A stretch of DNA of 64,000 nt from Bacteroidota bacterium (GCA_022564295.1 JADFLR010000001.1:208957-272956); one strand, 5' to 3'; shown: positions 1 through 10,587, numbered from the stretch's first letter. The notes: generated from the sequence alone by a model not told the origin. A program made the numbers and translations.

Positions 1-180
1 ACTTCTATAGTTGTAACACACGATGTACTTTGTGCAAAAATAATTGCCGATTGTGCAATTGTTTTAGAGGGTGGTCATATAGTACACGAAGGAACTATTA
101 AAGAATTATTGGCGGCAGAAGATCCGTTTTTAAAAAACTTCTTCAGCGATGAAGTAATAAACAATAACGGGAGAAATTAA
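1..180 (+). CDS. ABC transporter ATPase, C-terminal end (MlaF-like), partial
   Basis: The window opens inside a reading frame that runs to a TAA at 178-180. The visible 59 residues contain the H-loop (VVTHD) followed by the usual end of an MCE/Mla-type ATPase (AIVLEGG, HEGTIKEL, then a DPFLKNFF tail). The protein would energise phospholipid transport between the inner and outer membranes with an MlaE permease and the MCE protein encoded next. The stop codon overlaps the ATG of the next gene by one base (TAATG), so the two are almost certainly translationally coupled. The Walker motifs lie upstream of the window, so the subfamily is inferred from the tail and the MCE neighbour. Confidence 0.85.
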   Translation, partial: TSIVVTHDVLCAKIIADCAIVLEGGHIVHEGTIKELLAAEDPFLKNFFSDEVINNNGRN

Positions 181-1211
181 TGTTTAACAATTTATCAGGC
201 GCTAAACTTGGTATCTTTATTTTCCTGGGAAGTGCTCTGCTGATACTAGGTATATTCGTTCTTGGTAATAAGGAGGCATTATTTAAATCGACGTTCACTG
301 TAAAAGCTTACTTTCAAAATGTAGAAGGACTAAGAAACGGTGCACCCGTAAGACTAAGCGGAGTTGATGTGGGTGCTGTTAAATCGATAACAATTATTGG
401 TGAGAAAGCCAGTATTATTGAAGTTACGTTACGATTATTGGATGATATTAAGAGGTTTATTAGAAAAGATACTGAAGCAGGAATTGAGACAGAAGGATTG
501 GTTGGTTATAAATTTATTTCACTCGATATAAAAGATAGTAATGCGGATCACGTTGAAGATGGAGGCACAATATTAGTTAAAGAACCTGTTAGCTTTGCTG
601 ATGTGATAGAAGAAACGCAGGGTATTATGGCTTATACAAAAGAGATGACCAAAAACCTGGCTGATATTGTCTATAAAATAAATGCAGGTGAAGGAACACT
701 CGGCAAATTATTGAATGATGATGAAATTTATAATATAACAAAAGACATAACTAAATCAGCTTATCTTACTCTCGATTCATTAACTCACGATTTAAGAAAT
801 ATAGTAGAAACTTACGATCAGCTTGGTAAAGGAATGAGTGATATATTATTATCTGTTAACAATGCTGTCGCGAGTGTGGATACAATATTAATAAATGTTA
901 AAAAAGGAAAGGGCATTGTCGGTTCCTTATTCGCCGAAGGTAATGCAGAGGATACAACCTTTACAGCAATTGTCAACAATCTGAAAGATATTACCGAAGA
1001 AGCTAAAATTGCTACTATGAAACTAAATGAAAATATGGAAGCACTAAAGCATAACTGGCTCTTCAAAAGCTATTTTGAAGAAAGGGGTTACTGGGATGCA
1101 GGTGAGTATGAAAAGGAAGTCGATCAAAAAACGGAAGAACTGAATGAAAAAATTAAACTGCTGGATAAGAAGATTGAGGAGTTGAAATCTTTGGAGGCGA
1201 ATGTTAAATAA
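180..1211 (+). CDS. mlaD: MCE-family (MlaD-like) phospholipid transport protein
   Basis: 343 residues. There is an N-terminal membrane anchor (residues about 10-28, IFIFLGSALLILGIFVLG), then an MCE domain (about 38-115: VKAYFQNVEGLRNGAPVRLSGVDVG and ETEGLVGYKFISLDI). A long helical region follows, ending in a charged coiled coil (EELNEKIKLLDKKIEELKS). MCE proteins form hexameric periplasmic rings that shuttle lipids, fed by the ATPase and permease of the same operon. The start overlaps the ATPase stop by one base. A GEGTLGKLL/GKGIVGSLF pair in the helical region is usual for this family. A hairpin with an 8-bp stem (1239-1262) follows and probably ends the operon. Confidence 0.88.
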   Translation: MFNNLSGAKLGIFIFLGSALLILGIFVLGNKEALFKSTFTVKAYFQNVEGLRNGAPVRLSGVDVGAVKSITIIGEKASIIEVTLRLLDDIKRFIRKDTEAGIETEGLVGYKFISLDIKDSNADHVEDGGTILVKEPVSFADVIEETQGIMAYTKEMTKNLADIVYKINAGEGTLGKLLNDDEIYNITKDITKSAYLTLDSLTHDLRNIVETYDQLGKGMSDILLSVNNAVASVDTILINVKKGKGIVGSLFAEGNAEDTTFTAIVNNLKDITEEAKIATMKLNENMEALKHNWLFKSYFEERGYWDAGEYEKEVDQKTEELNEKIKLLDKKIEELKSLEANVK

Positions 1212-1238
1212 TCTGTACTTTTCCGTCATTACTTTATT

Positions 1239-1270
1239 GTAGAATTGGGGGATTAATTCTACTCAATTTT
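1239..1270 (+). terminator. Probable terminator after the mla genes
   Basis: A perfect 8-bp stem GTAGAATT/AATTCTAC (1239-1246 and 1255-1262) with an 8-base G-rich loop is followed by a T-rich stretch. It lies 28 bases after the mlaD-like stop and before uvrA. The stem is AT-rich, so strength is uncertain. Confidence 0.5.
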
Positions 1271-1366
1271 TAAACCTTCTATTATAATATAAAACCTTAA
1301 ATTAATGGACTGGGTTTTTGTAAATCCTATTTTAATTAATACCGATTATCCCTAAAAGTTATTTGA

Positions 1367-4147
1367 ATGGCAAAAAAGAAAATAAATACTAACAACAAAA
1401 AAATAATTGTTAAGGGCGCCCGTGAGCACAATCTTAAAAATCTCAGTTTCGAGATTCCGAGGAATAAGCTTGTTGTGTTTACAGGTGTAAGCGGCAGCGG
1501 TAAGTCATCTCTGGTGTTTGATACGATTTATGCTGAAGGACAGCGCAGGTATGTAGAAAGTCTTTCATCCTATGCACGCCAGTTTCTCGAAAGAATAAAT
1601 AAACCGGATGTTGATCTGATACAAGGAATTAGTCCGGCTGTTGCAATAGAACAAAAGAAAGGTTCACGTAATCCCAGGTCTACTGTTGGGACAACAACCG
1701 AGGTATATGATTATTTGCGTCTTCTCTGGGCGAGAATAGGCAAAACTATTTGCTTTCAGTGTGGTAAGGAAGTCAAGAAAGATGATACCGGGACTGTTGC
1801 AGCATGGCTTGAGAAGCAGCCCGAAAGCACAAAAATTTATCTCGGCTTTCCTTTGTTAGAACACGAAGGTCATTCTGTAAAAGAAGAAATTGATTCCATT
1901 AAAAAACGTGGCTTCTTCAGGGTATTTTATAAAGGTAAACTCATTGATCTTAACGAGGAAGAGTTTCTTCCAAAAAATAAAAAAGGAATAGACATTGTTG
2001 TTGAAAGATTAAAAGTTTCGAAAGGAAATGTAAGAGAACGATTATCTGATTCAATCGAAGTAACTTTTAAAGAAGGCGAAGATCGGCTAATTATTATAAA
2101 TGCGGATAATGGAAAGAAAAAAGAATTCAACAAGTTTTATGAATGCTGCGGAGTAAGATACGAAGAGCCGGAACCGAGATTCTTTTCATTCAACAATCCA
2201 TTTGGTGCCTGTCCCGTATGCCAGGGATTCAGCAAGACCGTTGGAATAGAAATGAACCTTGTTATTCCCGATCCGGGTTTAAGTATTATGGATGGTGCAA
2301 TTGCTCCGTTCAGGTCTGCAAAGTACAGTAAAAATTTGCGTTCACTTGTACAGAATGTGAAGAAATACAACATTCCGCTGAATGTATCTTTCAAAAACTT
2401 AACCGAAGAACAAGTGAGACTGATAAGAATTGGTTTTGGAACGTACAAAGGGATTGATAAATTTTTTGAAGAACTGGAAGCCAAAACATATAAAATGCAT
2501 ATAAGGGTTTTGCTTAGCCGATACAGGGGTTATACAATCTGCTTGGCTTGCAAAGGATCACGTTTAAGGAGAGAAGCGCTGCAGGTAAAGATTGATTATA
2601 AATCAATTTATGAGTTGGTTAAACTTCCTATTGAAAAATCGCTGCAGTTTTTTAATAATCTTAAATTTAGCGAGTATGAATCTCATATTGCAGACAGAGT
2701 GTTGAAAGAGATAATTAAACGGCTGACTTTTTTGGATAATGTAGGTATAGGCTATCTCACTCTCGAACGATTAAGCAGTAGTTTATCTGGCGGCGAAACA
2801 CAGCGAATAAATCTTGCTACATCAATCGGCTCATCTCTTGTTGGGACATTATATGTGCTTGACGAACCTACAATCGGGCTTCATCCACGGGATAACATGA
2901 GATTAATAGAACTTCTTAAAAATTTACGGGATATTGGTAATACTGTTCTGATTGTTGAACATGATCCGGAAATGATGCGGCAGGCAGATTTGATATTTGA
3001 TCTTGGTCCTAAAGCCGGAGCAAATGGCGGTGAAATTATTGTATCAGGGACTTATGATGAAATTAAGAAGGACAAGAAATCATTAACCGGAAAATATCTT
3101 TCGGGTAAACTGAAGATCCCCGTACCCCAAAAAAGAAATACAGACAAAGGTAAATCGATTGAAATCATTGGGGCAACAGAAAACAATTTAAAGAATCTGA
3201 ATGTTGAAATCCCGCTGAATAAATTTGTTGTTATAACAGGTGTCAGTGGTTCCGGTAAAAGTACGCTTATCCATGATGTGCTTTATTCCGGTATAGCAAA
3301 ATACTTCGGTATGGCTCCTTCGCACGTAGGTAAGTTTGATGAAATAAAGGGTGCGAGATACATTGATGAAATTGAAATTGTTGATCAATCACCGATTGGT
3401 AAATCACCGCGTTCAAATCCTATAAGTTATGTAAAAGCATTTGAGCACATACGAGAATTATTTGCCTCCACTCATCAGGCAAGAGCAAGAGGATACAGAC
3501 CTGGTTATTTTTCATTCAATGTTCCCGGCGGAAGATGCGAAACATGTGCCGGTGACGGATTTATAAAAGTTGAAATGCAGTTTCTTGCTGATCTTTATCT
3601 TACCTGTGATGATTGCGACGGAACAAGATTCAAAAAAGAAATACGTGAAATAACATACCGCGGAAAGAATCTTGTTGATGTTTTGGAAATGACTGTAGAT
3701 AGTGCACTCGATTTCTTTAAGGGAAATCCGAAGATAACGCGTTACCTTCAAGTGCTTACTGATGTTGGATTGGGTTATATTAAACTCGGTCAACCGTCAA
3801 ACACATTATCGGGCGGAGAAGCCCAGCGTGTAAAACTTGCTGCTCATCTTGCTGTTTACCGTGATAAAAAACACACACTTTTTATCTTCGATGAACCTAC
3901 CACCGGTTTACATTTCGATGATATTTCAAAACTGTTGAATTGCTTTAGGTTACTCCTTGAAAGGAATAATTCTGTTGTGATAATTGAACATAATCTCGAT
4001 GTTATAAAGTGTGCTGATCACATTATTGATCTTGGACCGGAAGCCGGAGAAAAAGGGGGAGAAGTAGTTGCAGCCGGAACTCCGGAAGAGATAATAAAAG
4101 TTGAAAGTTCGTGGACTGGTAAATATCTTAAATCTCATTTGAATTGA
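1367..4147 (+). CDS. uvrA: UvrA, excinuclease ABC subunit A
   Basis: 926 residues, close to the normal 940. It is the damage-recognition ATPase of nucleotide excision repair and loads UvrB on damaged DNA. Two ABC modules are visible: Walker [10 protein letters not shown] near residue 40 and GVSGSGKST near 628, with signatures LSGGETQR and LSGGEAQR and Walker B regions VLDEPTIGL and IFDEPTTGL. The C-terminal zinc module (CETCAGDG...CDDCDG) is intact. In the first ABC module the usual CxxCG of the zinc finger is changed: the residues before VRYEEPEPR read FYECCG, so the first Cys of the pair is a Tyr. The partner CPVC is present. Loss of this pair is, as I recall, common in Bacteroidota UvrA. 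It stands alone between two hairpins. Confidence 0.97.
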   Translation: MAKKKINTNNKKIIVKGAREHNLKNLSFEIPRNKLVVFTGVSGSGKSSLVFDTIYAEGQRRYVESLSSYARQFLERINKPDVDLIQGISPAVAIEQKKGSRNPRSTVGTTTEVYDYLRLLWARIGKTICFQCGKEVKKDDTGTVAAWLEKQPESTKIYLGFPLLEHEGHSVKEEIDSIKKRGFFRVFYKGKLIDLNEEEFLPKNKKGIDIVVERLKVSKGNVRERLSDSIEVTFKEGEDRLIIINADNGKKKEFNKFYECCGVRYEEPEPRFFSFNNPFGACPVCQGFSKTVGIEMNLVIPDPGLSIMDGAIAPFRSAKYSKNLRSLVQNVKKYNIPLNVSFKNLTEEQVRLIRIGFGTYKGIDKFFEELEAKTYKMHIRVLLSRYRGYTICLACKGSRLRREALQVKIDYKSIYELVKLPIEKSLQFFNNLKFSEYESHIADRVLKEIIKRLTFLDNVGIGYLTLERLSSSLSGGETQRINLATSIGSSLVGTLYVLDEPTIGLHPRDNMRLIELLKNLRDIGNTVLIVEHDPEMMRQADLIFDLGPKAGANGGEIIVSGTYDEIKKDKKSLTGKYLSGKLKIPVPQKRNTDKGKSIEIIGATENNLKNLNVEIPLNKFVVITGVSGSGKSTLIHDVLYSGIAKYFGMAPSHVGKFDEIKGARYIDEIEIVDQSPIGKSPRSNPISYVKAFEHIRELFASTHQARARGYRPGYFSFNVPGGRCETCAGDGFIKVEMQFLADLYLTCDDCDGTRFKKEIREITYRGKNLVDVLEMTVDSALDFFKGNPKITRYLQVLTDVGLGYIKLGQPSNTLSGGEAQRVKLAAHLAVYRDKKHTLFIFDEPTTGLHFDDISKLLNCFRLLLERNNSVVIIEHNLDVIKCADHIIDLGPEAGEKGGEVVAAGTPEEIIKVESSWTGKYLKSHLN

Positions 4148-4206
4148 TTCTATTTTGGGTATTTACTTAAAAATCAAACTAAAGTAAGATAGAATACATT
4201 TTTTAT
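4147..4206 (+). terminator. Probable terminator after uvrA
   Basis: Nested inverted repeats ATTCTAT/ATAGAAT (4147-4153, 4189-4195) and TTACTT/AAGTAA are followed by ACATTTTTTA. The outer stem begins in the uvrA stop codon. Confidence 0.5.
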
Positions 4207-4278
4207 TAATCTCATTTAATATTTTAGGTAAATCAGTATCTGATATAAAAACATCTTTATGATGAAAAAAAGTCAACA

Positions 4279-4304
4279 GTCATTCTGAACGATGTGAAGA
4301 ATCT
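4279..4304 (+). repeat. Fragment of the dispersed GTCATTCTGAACG repeat
   Basis: GTCATTCTGAACGATGTGAAG followed by AATCT resembles the element at 61505-61576 (TGTCATTCTGAATGG...GAAGAATCT). It contains the GTG at 4294 that could be mistaken for the start of the next gene. Confidence 0.5.
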
Positions 4305-4311
4305 AAAAACT

Positions 4312-6618
4312 ATGCGTAAATATTTGATTATAATAATATCGGCAGTCTTGGCCTTAACATTTTTTCTGCTGATTTCTGCAAATTTACCTATTGAAAAAAT
4401 GGATAATATTTCTGCGGAAAATAATATTGTATGGGCACTTTACACAGATATTTTTACCAACGGAGGAATTATTATTTACGGAACCGGGAACCAAAAGTTT
4501 ACTGAAAACTATATTGAACTTGCACAGAAAATGAAATCTACTTTCAGATTGAAGAATATAAAAATTGCGCCGGATACTTCTATAACAATTGATGATATTA
4601 AAAAATACTCGCTTCTTATATTAGGCACTTACCGCTCAAACGGTTTAATAAAGCAATTCAAAAATAAATTTCCGGTTGAGTTATCTGAAACACAGTTCGT
4701 ATTTATAAAGAATGAGTACGGTAACCAAAAAGACATTATAACTTTTATAATTCCCAATCCGCTTAATGCGAAAAAGTATATGCTGGTTCATACAGGGAAT
4801 AATGAAAAGTTCGTTTCGCAAAAAATAAAATTTGAACTGTTAAATGATTTGATCATCACAAGAAATCATCAGACTTTACTTACAGCGCCTCTAAGTTATG
4901 ATAAAAAAGGAAACTGGTGGATTGATGATAAAAATATTCGCAACTACCAACGAAATTTTCGATTGCTGAAGGAAGATGAAAACTTCAAATATGTTTTAAT
5001 GACTGACGGTGAAGATAAAATTGATATCGAAGAGATTTCAAATCTTAATAGTGAAAATCTAAATAAGTTAATAACGTTTTTTAACGGTAGGATAAATCCC
5101 GAAAAGACACTTGTTAATCTATATACAAATTTTGAAGATAAAGGATTAATAACTCTCAACACTACTCTTGCTCATATCGATCAAAACGGTAAAGATGTTC
5201 ATGTTATTTCAAATGAGTGGATTAGCGGTAATGATTTTAGGGTGATTGCACAGGTGCTAATAAATGAAAACCTCGATAATCCCAAAAGTGAATTTCTTGA
5301 GCGCGGCTTTGCGATGTACTTTTCTGATAACTGGCGGGGCAAAGGTTATAAATATTGGGCTGCAAGGTTATTTAAATCTGAAAACGTTCCTGATCTCGAT
5401 GTTCTTTTCGATAAAAACAAATCAACTTATGAATCCGATTTTATTGTCGATCCGTTATCGGGGGCATTTGTAGATTTTATTATTGATGAATTGGGAAAAG
5501 ATAAATTTATTTCCCGCTATGCTGAATGGGAACCGGATAAAAGTGAGTTGAATCATTTTAAAACAAAATGGATTTCTTATCTTAAATCTTTGGCTCATAA
5601 ATACCAAAATGAAATTGAAGCAGACAGAAAAAACTTTAACATAGATATTCCTAAATTTCTTAAAGGATTTAACTTTGCTCACGAAGGTTATGATATACAT
5701 AACGGCTACCTTTCCCGAACTGCATATCAATCACTTGAGAAACTTATTAGTCTCAATGTAAACTCGATTGCCGTTAATCCTTTTACATCAATGCGAAATG
5801 GAAAAGAACTTGAACCGTTGGCGTTTTGGAGAAGTCCGCATACCGAAAACGATCAGAGTATGATCTACCTTGCTTATGCTGCAGAAGAATTGGGGTTAGT
5901 GTTTTTAATGAAACCGCATATTTATCTTCATCGCAGTTGGCCTGGCGGAATTGAAATGTCATCAAAAGAAGAATGGGATAAATTTATTGATGGTTATTAT
6001 AGATGGATAAGGCACTACGCCATAATTTCTGAAATGTACAACATTCCAATTTTATGTGTCGGTAATGAACTATCAAAAGCAACATTGCAGGATGAAGATA
6101 AATGGATTGCAATGTTTGACAAGTTACGTAAGATATACAGCGGTAAACTTGTTTACGGTGCAAACTGGGGAAATGAATTTGAGAAACTAACTTTTTGGAA
6201 CCATCTCGACTATATCGGGATAAGCAATTACTATCCAATCAGTAAAGATCTAAACCCCACTGACGAAGAATTATTAAAAGGTGCAAGCGATGTTTTAGAT
6301 AAGATTGAAGAAGTACAAAGAAAGTATAATAAGCAGGTGATATTCACTGAAGCAGGTTTCAGGAGTTCAACTGCCCCGTGGCAATCCTCGTTTGAAAAGG
6401 ATAAAAAACTACAGGATTCTACTTTCACAAGTCAGGTTCGTTCGTACGAAGTATTTTATAAAGCAGCTTATGAGAGAGATTGGTTAGCAGGAATATTCTG
6501 GTGGAAGTGGCCAAGCTATATGAATAAAGGTGGAGACCCGCATCACGATTTATACACACCAAATGATAAGCTTATAGAGAATGTTGTAAGAAAGTGGTAT
6601 GGAAAAAATTGGAAGTAG
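4312..6618 (+). CDS. Membrane-anchored GH113-like glycoside hydrolase with N-terminal extension
   Basis: 768 residues from ATG 4312. I prefer this start because the earlier GTG (4294) lies in a dispersed repeat. The N-terminus is a signal peptide or anchor (YLIIIISAVLALTFFLLISANL). Residues about 40-440 are a region I cannot assign firmly; the stretch ending GAFVDFIIDELGKDKFISRY resembles the end of gluzincin peptidase-MA-like domains but I see no HExxH. Residues about 450-768 form a TIM-barrel like GH113 mannanases: KGFNFAHEGYD, SLNVNSIAVNPF, CVGNELSKAT (candidate acid/base Glu) and VIFTEAGFRSS (candidate nucleophile Glu), then GIFWWKWPS. It probably acts on an extracytoplasmic glycan. trpF starts 17 bases downstream, so they may be co-transcribed. 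Confidence 0.72.
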   Translation: MRKYLIIIISAVLALTFFLLISANLPIEKMDNISAENNIVWALYTDIFTNGGIIIYGTGNQKFTENYIELAQKMKSTFRLKNIKIAPDTSITIDDIKKYSLLILGTYRSNGLIKQFKNKFPVELSETQFVFIKNEYGNQKDIITFIIPNPLNAKKYMLVHTGNNEKFVSQKIKFELLNDLIITRNHQTLLTAPLSYDKKGNWWIDDKNIRNYQRNFRLLKEDENFKYVLMTDGEDKIDIEEISNLNSENLNKLITFFNGRINPEKTLVNLYTNFEDKGLITLNTTLAHIDQNGKDVHVISNEWISGNDFRVIAQVLINENLDNPKSEFLERGFAMYFSDNWRGKGYKYWAARLFKSENVPDLDVLFDKNKSTYESDFIVDPLSGAFVDFIIDELGKDKFISRYAEWEPDKSELNHFKTKWISYLKSLAHKYQNEIEADRKNFNIDIPKFLKGFNFAHEGYDIHNGYLSRTAYQSLEKLISLNVNSIAVNPFTSMRNGKELEPLAFWRSPHTENDQSMIYLAYAAEELGLVFLMKPHIYLHRSWPGGIEMSSKEEWDKFIDGYYRWIRHYAIISEMYNIPILCVGNELSKATLQDEDKWIAMFDKLRKIYSGKLVYGANWGNEFEKLTFWNHLDYIGISNYYPISKDLNPTDEELLKGASDVLDKIEEVQRKYNKQVIFTEAGFRSSTAPWQSSFEKDKKLQDSTFTSQVRSYEVFYKAAYERDWLAGIFWWKWPSYMNKGGDPHHDLYTPNDKLIENVVRKWYGKNWK

Positions 6619-6635
6619 TTGCTTAAGTTTACTAA

Positions 6636-7292
6636 ATGATAATTCCCCAAATAAAGATTTGCTGCATATCCTCGATTGAAGAAGCTGAACTTGCGATTAA
6701 ATACGGTGCCTCTGCAATTGGTTTAGTATCAGAAATGCCAAGCGGTCCTGGTGTAATTAGTGAAGACTTAATTGAAGAAATTGCCTCTTCGGTTCCTCGG
6801 AAGATTAACACATTTCTTCTAACAAGTAAAACAAATGCAGATTCAATAATTGAACAGCACAGAAAATGCAAAACAACTACACTTCAAATTGTAGATAGAG
6901 TAAAAATTAATGTACTTATAAAATTAAGAAAGGAATTACATCCGATCCGGTTAGTGCAGGTAATACACGTTAAAGGAGAAGAATCAATTACCGAAGCGAA
7001 AAATGTAGAACAATTTGTGGATGTCTTGCTTCTTGATTCGGGAAATCAGAAACTTAAAGTAAAAGAACTTGGAGGAACCGGCAGAACTCACGATTGGACA
7101 ATTAGCAGGAAAATAAGAGACGCTGTTTCTGTCCCTGTATATTTGGCAGGTGGAATAAATGCAAATAATGTTTTAGATGCAGCTAAGGAAGTAGAGCCTT
7201 TCGGGATTGATTTATGTAGCGGTGTTAGAAAGGATGGCAAACTAAGTGAGAAGTTGCTTAGAGAGTTTTTCAGGATGATCGAAAATATATAA
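6636..7292 (+). CDS. trpF: Phosphoribosylanthranilate isomerase (TrpF)
   Basis: 218 residues, a single (beta/alpha)8 barrel. It catalyses the Amadori rearrangement of phosphoribosylanthranilate in tryptophan synthesis. The catalytic Cys is in KICC (normally KICG), the general-acid Asp in VLLLDSG. The phosphate-binding ends GGTGRTHDW and LAGGINANNV, and the FGIDLCSGV segment, are all present. No other trp gene lies in the window. It is an orphan 17 bases after a glycosidase-like gene. The KICC and the MPSGPGVI segment are slightly unusual, so it may be a divergent TrpF, but all catalytic positions I can recognise are kept. Confidence 0.88.
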   Translation: MIIPQIKICCISSIEEAELAIKYGASAIGLVSEMPSGPGVISEDLIEEIASSVPRKINTFLLTSKTNADSIIEQHRKCKTTTLQIVDRVKINVLIKLRKELHPIRLVQVIHVKGEESITEAKNVEQFVDVLLLDSGNQKLKVKELGGTGRTHDWTISRKIRDAVSVPVYLAGGINANNVLDAAKEVEPFGIDLCSGVRKDGKLSEKLLREFFRMIENI

Positions 7293-7293
7293 T

Positions 7294-7340
7294 TTCTCCC
7301 CTCTTCAAACCACCCCGCTTCCGGTTTTAGCGGAGGGGAA
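7294..7340. terminator. Bidirectional terminator-like hairpin
   Basis: TTCTCCCCTC (7294-7303) faces GAGGGGAA (7333-7340) with an inner CCGCT/AGCGG stem. It sits between the convergent trpF and the MDR gene, where a shared terminator is expected. Confidence 0.5.
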
Positions 7341-7360
7341 AGAGGTGATGCAATATTATT

Positions 7361-8377
7361 TTAAACTATAATAACAACTTTTCCAATTGTCTTCCCCGAC
7401 TGAAAATGCTTTAATGCCTCAGGTAGTTTATCAAAAGAAAATATGCTGCCAATGTATGGTTTTTTAAGATTAAAGTTGAGAATATTTGTAAGCATTCGTT
7501 TCATCACTTCCGGCTTATTCCAAAGGTAAATTAAGTTAAATCCCATTAAAGATCGGTTCGTATCTGAAAGTGATAATGGATCTATCTTTGGTCTGGTTAA
7601 ATATTGAAAGAGTAGTTTTAAGTAATTTGGTCTTGGTGAGTGAGACATAAACTGCGCACCACCGTAAATAATTATTCTTCCTGTAGGCGAGAGAAGATCA
7701 AAACTTTCTTTAAAAATTTTCCCGCCGATTGATTCTAAGACAATGTTTAATTTTCTTTCACCTACACTTTGTTTGAGCTGTTCATTAAAATTATTCTCAC
7801 GGACAATCACATCATCATATCCTTCATCTTTTAAAAAATCTATTTTTGAATTACTTCCAACAGTACCGATCGTATATGCATTAAACATTTTGGCAATGCG
7901 GTTTGCATAAATACCCACTCCGCCTGCAGCACTGTGTACCAGTACTGTATCATTATCTTTAATATTTCCCAATTCAATTAATGCATAATATGCCGTTAAT
8001 GATTGAACTGTAAATGCAGCACCTTCTTCAAAAGTCCATCCCTCCGGAAGTTTTTGTACATAGCGATGATCCAAATTAATATGAGTTGTGTATGCGCCGA
8101 ATTTAATTACTCCCATTACCATATCGTTCACTTTGAAATCTGATACATCATCACCACTTTTTATTATTACACCTGAATATTCTAATCCTGGAATAAAACT
8201 GGCTTTGGGAGTTGCACTGTATAATCCCTGTATTGCAAAAAGATCTGCAAAGTTAAAACCAATTGCTTTAACTTCTATTGTTACTTCGTTAGCTGACAAC
8301 TCAGGCAATTCTTCTTCTACTAATTTAAGATTGTCGAGTGAGCCGGCTTTATTAATTCTGTAAGAGTTTCGTTTCAT
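7361..8377 (-). CDS. Zinc-independent MDR oxidoreductase (quinone reductase/VAT-1 type)
   Basis: 338 residues of the medium-chain dehydrogenase/reductase fold. An N-terminal GroES-like domain (VKAIGFNFADLFAIQGLY, PGLEYSGVI) is followed by a Rossmann domain with VLVHSAAGGVGIYANRIAKMF near residue 145, the NADPH-binding AAGGVG signature. The zinc ligands of alcohol dehydrogenases are absent, so this is the quinone-oxidoreductase class. The substrate cannot be told. It is a monocistron, divergent from the S46 peptidase gene. Confidence 0.88.
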   Translation of the reverse strand: MKRNSYRINKAGSLDNLKLVEEELPELSANEVTIEVKAIGFNFADLFAIQGLYSATPKASFIPGLEYSGVIIKSGDDVSDFKVNDMVMGVIKFGAYTTHINLDHRYVQKLPEGWTFEEGAAFTVQSLTAYYALIELGNIKDNDTVLVHSAAGGVGIYANRIAKMFNAYTIGTVGSNSKIDFLKDEGYDDVIVRENNFNEQLKQSVGERKLNIVLESIGGKIFKESFDLLSPTGRIIIYGGAQFMSHSPRPNYLKLLFQYLTRPKIDPLSLSDTNRSLMGFNLIYLWNKPEVMKRMLTNILNFNLKKPYIGSIFSFDKLPEALKHFQSGKTIGKVVIIV

Positions 8378-8457
8378 AAAATAATTTTTGGATATACTTT
8401 ATCTACTATTTAATTTTATTTATCAAATTATTCTAATCAAAAATCGGAAGTAATAAA

Positions 8458-10587
8458 ATGAAATACAAAATAATTCTGCATTCACTAATAATCCAATTAA
8501 TATTTTTAGCTGCCGTTTCTTACTCACAGCAGTATTATGGGATTGAAATTGATACAGTTAAAGCTCAAAAGTTTGATATGGGCAAGATGTGGACATTTGA
8601 AAATCTTCCTCTCAATTATTTTGAACAGGAATACAACTTCAAACCCACAGATGATTGGTTAGAGAAAGTTAGAAAATCTGCTCTTCGTTTTGGTAATGGA
8701 TGCTCTGCTTCATTTATATCTGCAGATGGATTAATAATGACTAACCATCACTGTGTGAGGGGTATTTTACCAAAGTTAAATGAGGAAGATGAAGATCTCT
8801 TAGCAAACGGTTTCTTTGCAGAAACTCTTGATGAAGAAAGACTTGTTGCAGGTCTTTTTGCAAATCAATTAATTTATATAGAAGATATAACGGCTGATAT
8901 TTTAAGTGCAATGGAAAAAGGTGAAACTGATTCCACAAAAATTAAATCTCGCGATGAGAAGATTGAAGAATTAAAAACCAAAGCGTCGGAAGAATTTCCC
9001 GAACTCCATTTTAAATCAGTTTCATATTATCAAGGTGGTAAGTTTTCTCTTTACGGTTATAAGAGGTATAATGATATAAGATTGGTTTTTGTGCCTGAAC
9101 TTTGGGTTGCTAAGCTTGGAGGAGATTATGATAACTTTACTTATCCCCGTTACGGATTAGATTGTGCATTCCTGCGTGCTTATGATGAGGATGGAAATCC
9201 CATTAAACCAGATTTTTACTTTAGGTGGAATGATGAAGGTGTTGTTGAAGACCAACCTGTTTTTGTAGTTGGAAATCCCGGTAGCACAGACCGCATATAT
9301 ACTACAGCACAAATTGAGTTCGCAAGAGAGTTTCGTTATCCTATGCGAACCAAAATGTTCAGAGATATGTATGCCATTTATGAGGAAATGGTAATAGAAG
9401 ACGGTGCACAGGATACAAAATTAATTGCACGGCTTTATTCAATCGGCAATGGTTTAAAGGTATTTGAAGGTACTTACAAAGCATTGCTCGATCCATATTT
9501 AATGGCGAGGAAGAAAAATTTTGAAAATGAATTTAAAAAAGCAGTACAATCAAATCCGGAATTAAATTTAATATACGGTAAAATCTGGAAGGAGATTGAA
9601 AAAACAAGGACAGAAGCAGCGAAGAACGCCAGAGAAATGTTTGCTTATTCAACAAGCTCTTTTTATTCACCAAAATATTTTTTCATAGCAAGTGAATTGG
9701 TTGAACTTGCAGAGCAGTTAAATCTTCCCGAAGATGAACGCGATGATTTGTATAATGAAGAAAATTTAGATGATACTATCGAAAGTATTTTTCCTGCTGA
9801 TTTAGACAGCGAGTTGCAGAAAAAACTTTTGTTCGTGCAGGTAAATATTTTAACAGATAATTTAATTCCGGATGATGAACTAATCTTAAAATTGTTGAAT
9901 GGTAAGAAGGGACAAGCTGCTGTGGATTATCTTCTTTCCAATTCAATAATATTAACTAAAGATGAAGTCATTATGCTTGCAAATGCCGGTGCTGATTCGA
10001 TATTAAATTCGAATGACCCTTTTATTTATTTTGTACTGCATACAAAAGATAAATTAAAAAAGATGAAAGAAGAAAATAAAGCACTCAGCGAAAAAGATGA
10101 ATTGAATAACCAATTATTGGGGAAAGCGATGTATGCGGTTTATGGAGACGCAATCCCGCCCGATGCAACTTTTACTTTGCGTCTGGCAGACGGTGTTGTA
10201 AAAGGTTATAACTATAACGGAACAAGAGCACCGTATAAAACTACTTTTTATGGTTCGTTAGATAGATATTATTCTAATGATAAAAAATTCCCATTTAATC
10301 TTCCTGATTATTGGGAAGAACTTCCTGAAGAATTTGATCTTTCAACAACGTTTAACTTTGTAAGTACAAACGATATTGTTGGGGGAAATTCAGGAAGTCC
10401 CGTAATAAATATTAATGCTGAAATAGTAGGACTTGCATTTGATGGTAACATTGAAAGTCTTCCCGCAAGATATATCTACACTACTGAAGCGAATCGTACA
10501 GTAAGTGTAAGTGCACAAGGTATGATTGAAGCTATCCGCAATTTGTACAAAGCAGAAAGGTTGAGTGAGGAAATCTTAAGAAGATAG
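8458..10587 (+). CDS. S46 family dipeptidyl-peptidase (DPP7-like)
   Basis: 709 residues with a signal peptide (IILHSLIIQLIFLAAVSYSQQ). S46 enzymes are periplasmic serine exopeptidases that release dipeptides. The catalytic His is in TNHHCVRG near residue 96 and the Ser in GGNSGSPV near 645; the chymotrypsin-like N-half also has AKLGGDYDNFTYPRYG, which carries the conserved Asp. The residue after FD in the specificity region is Gly (LAFDGNIES). In the family, as I recall it, Gly here marks DPP7 (hydrophobic P1) and Arg marks the Asp/Glu-specific DPP11, so DPP7-like specificity is inferred. This enzyme group is typical of peptide-consuming Bacteroidota. Confidence 0.92.
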   Translation: MKYKIILHSLIIQLIFLAAVSYSQQYYGIEIDTVKAQKFDMGKMWTFENLPLNYFEQEYNFKPTDDWLEKVRKSALRFGNGCSASFISADGLIMTNHHCVRGILPKLNEEDEDLLANGFFAETLDEERLVAGLFANQLIYIEDITADILSAMEKGETDSTKIKSRDEKIEELKTKASEEFPELHFKSVSYYQGGKFSLYGYKRYNDIRLVFVPELWVAKLGGDYDNFTYPRYGLDCAFLRAYDEDGNPIKPDFYFRWNDEGVVEDQPVFVVGNPGSTDRIYTTAQIEFAREFRYPMRTKMFRDMYAIYEEMVIEDGAQDTKLIARLYSIGNGLKVFEGTYKALLDPYLMARKKNFENEFKKAVQSNPELNLIYGKIWKEIEKTRTEAAKNAREMFAYSTSSFYSPKYFFIASELVELAEQLNLPEDERDDLYNEENLDDTIESIFPADLDSELQKKLLFVQVNILTDNLIPDDELILKLLNGKKGQAAVDYLLSNSIILTKDEVIMLANAGADSILNSNDPFIYFVLHTKDKLKKMKEENKALSEKDELNNQLLGKAMYAVYGDAIPPDATFTLRLADGVVKGYNYNGTRAPYKTTFYGSLDRYYSNDKKFPFNLPDYWEELPEEFDLSTTFNFVSTNDIVGGNSGSPVININAEIVGLAFDGNIESLPARYIYTTEANRTVSVSAQGMIEAIRNLYKAERLSEEILRR

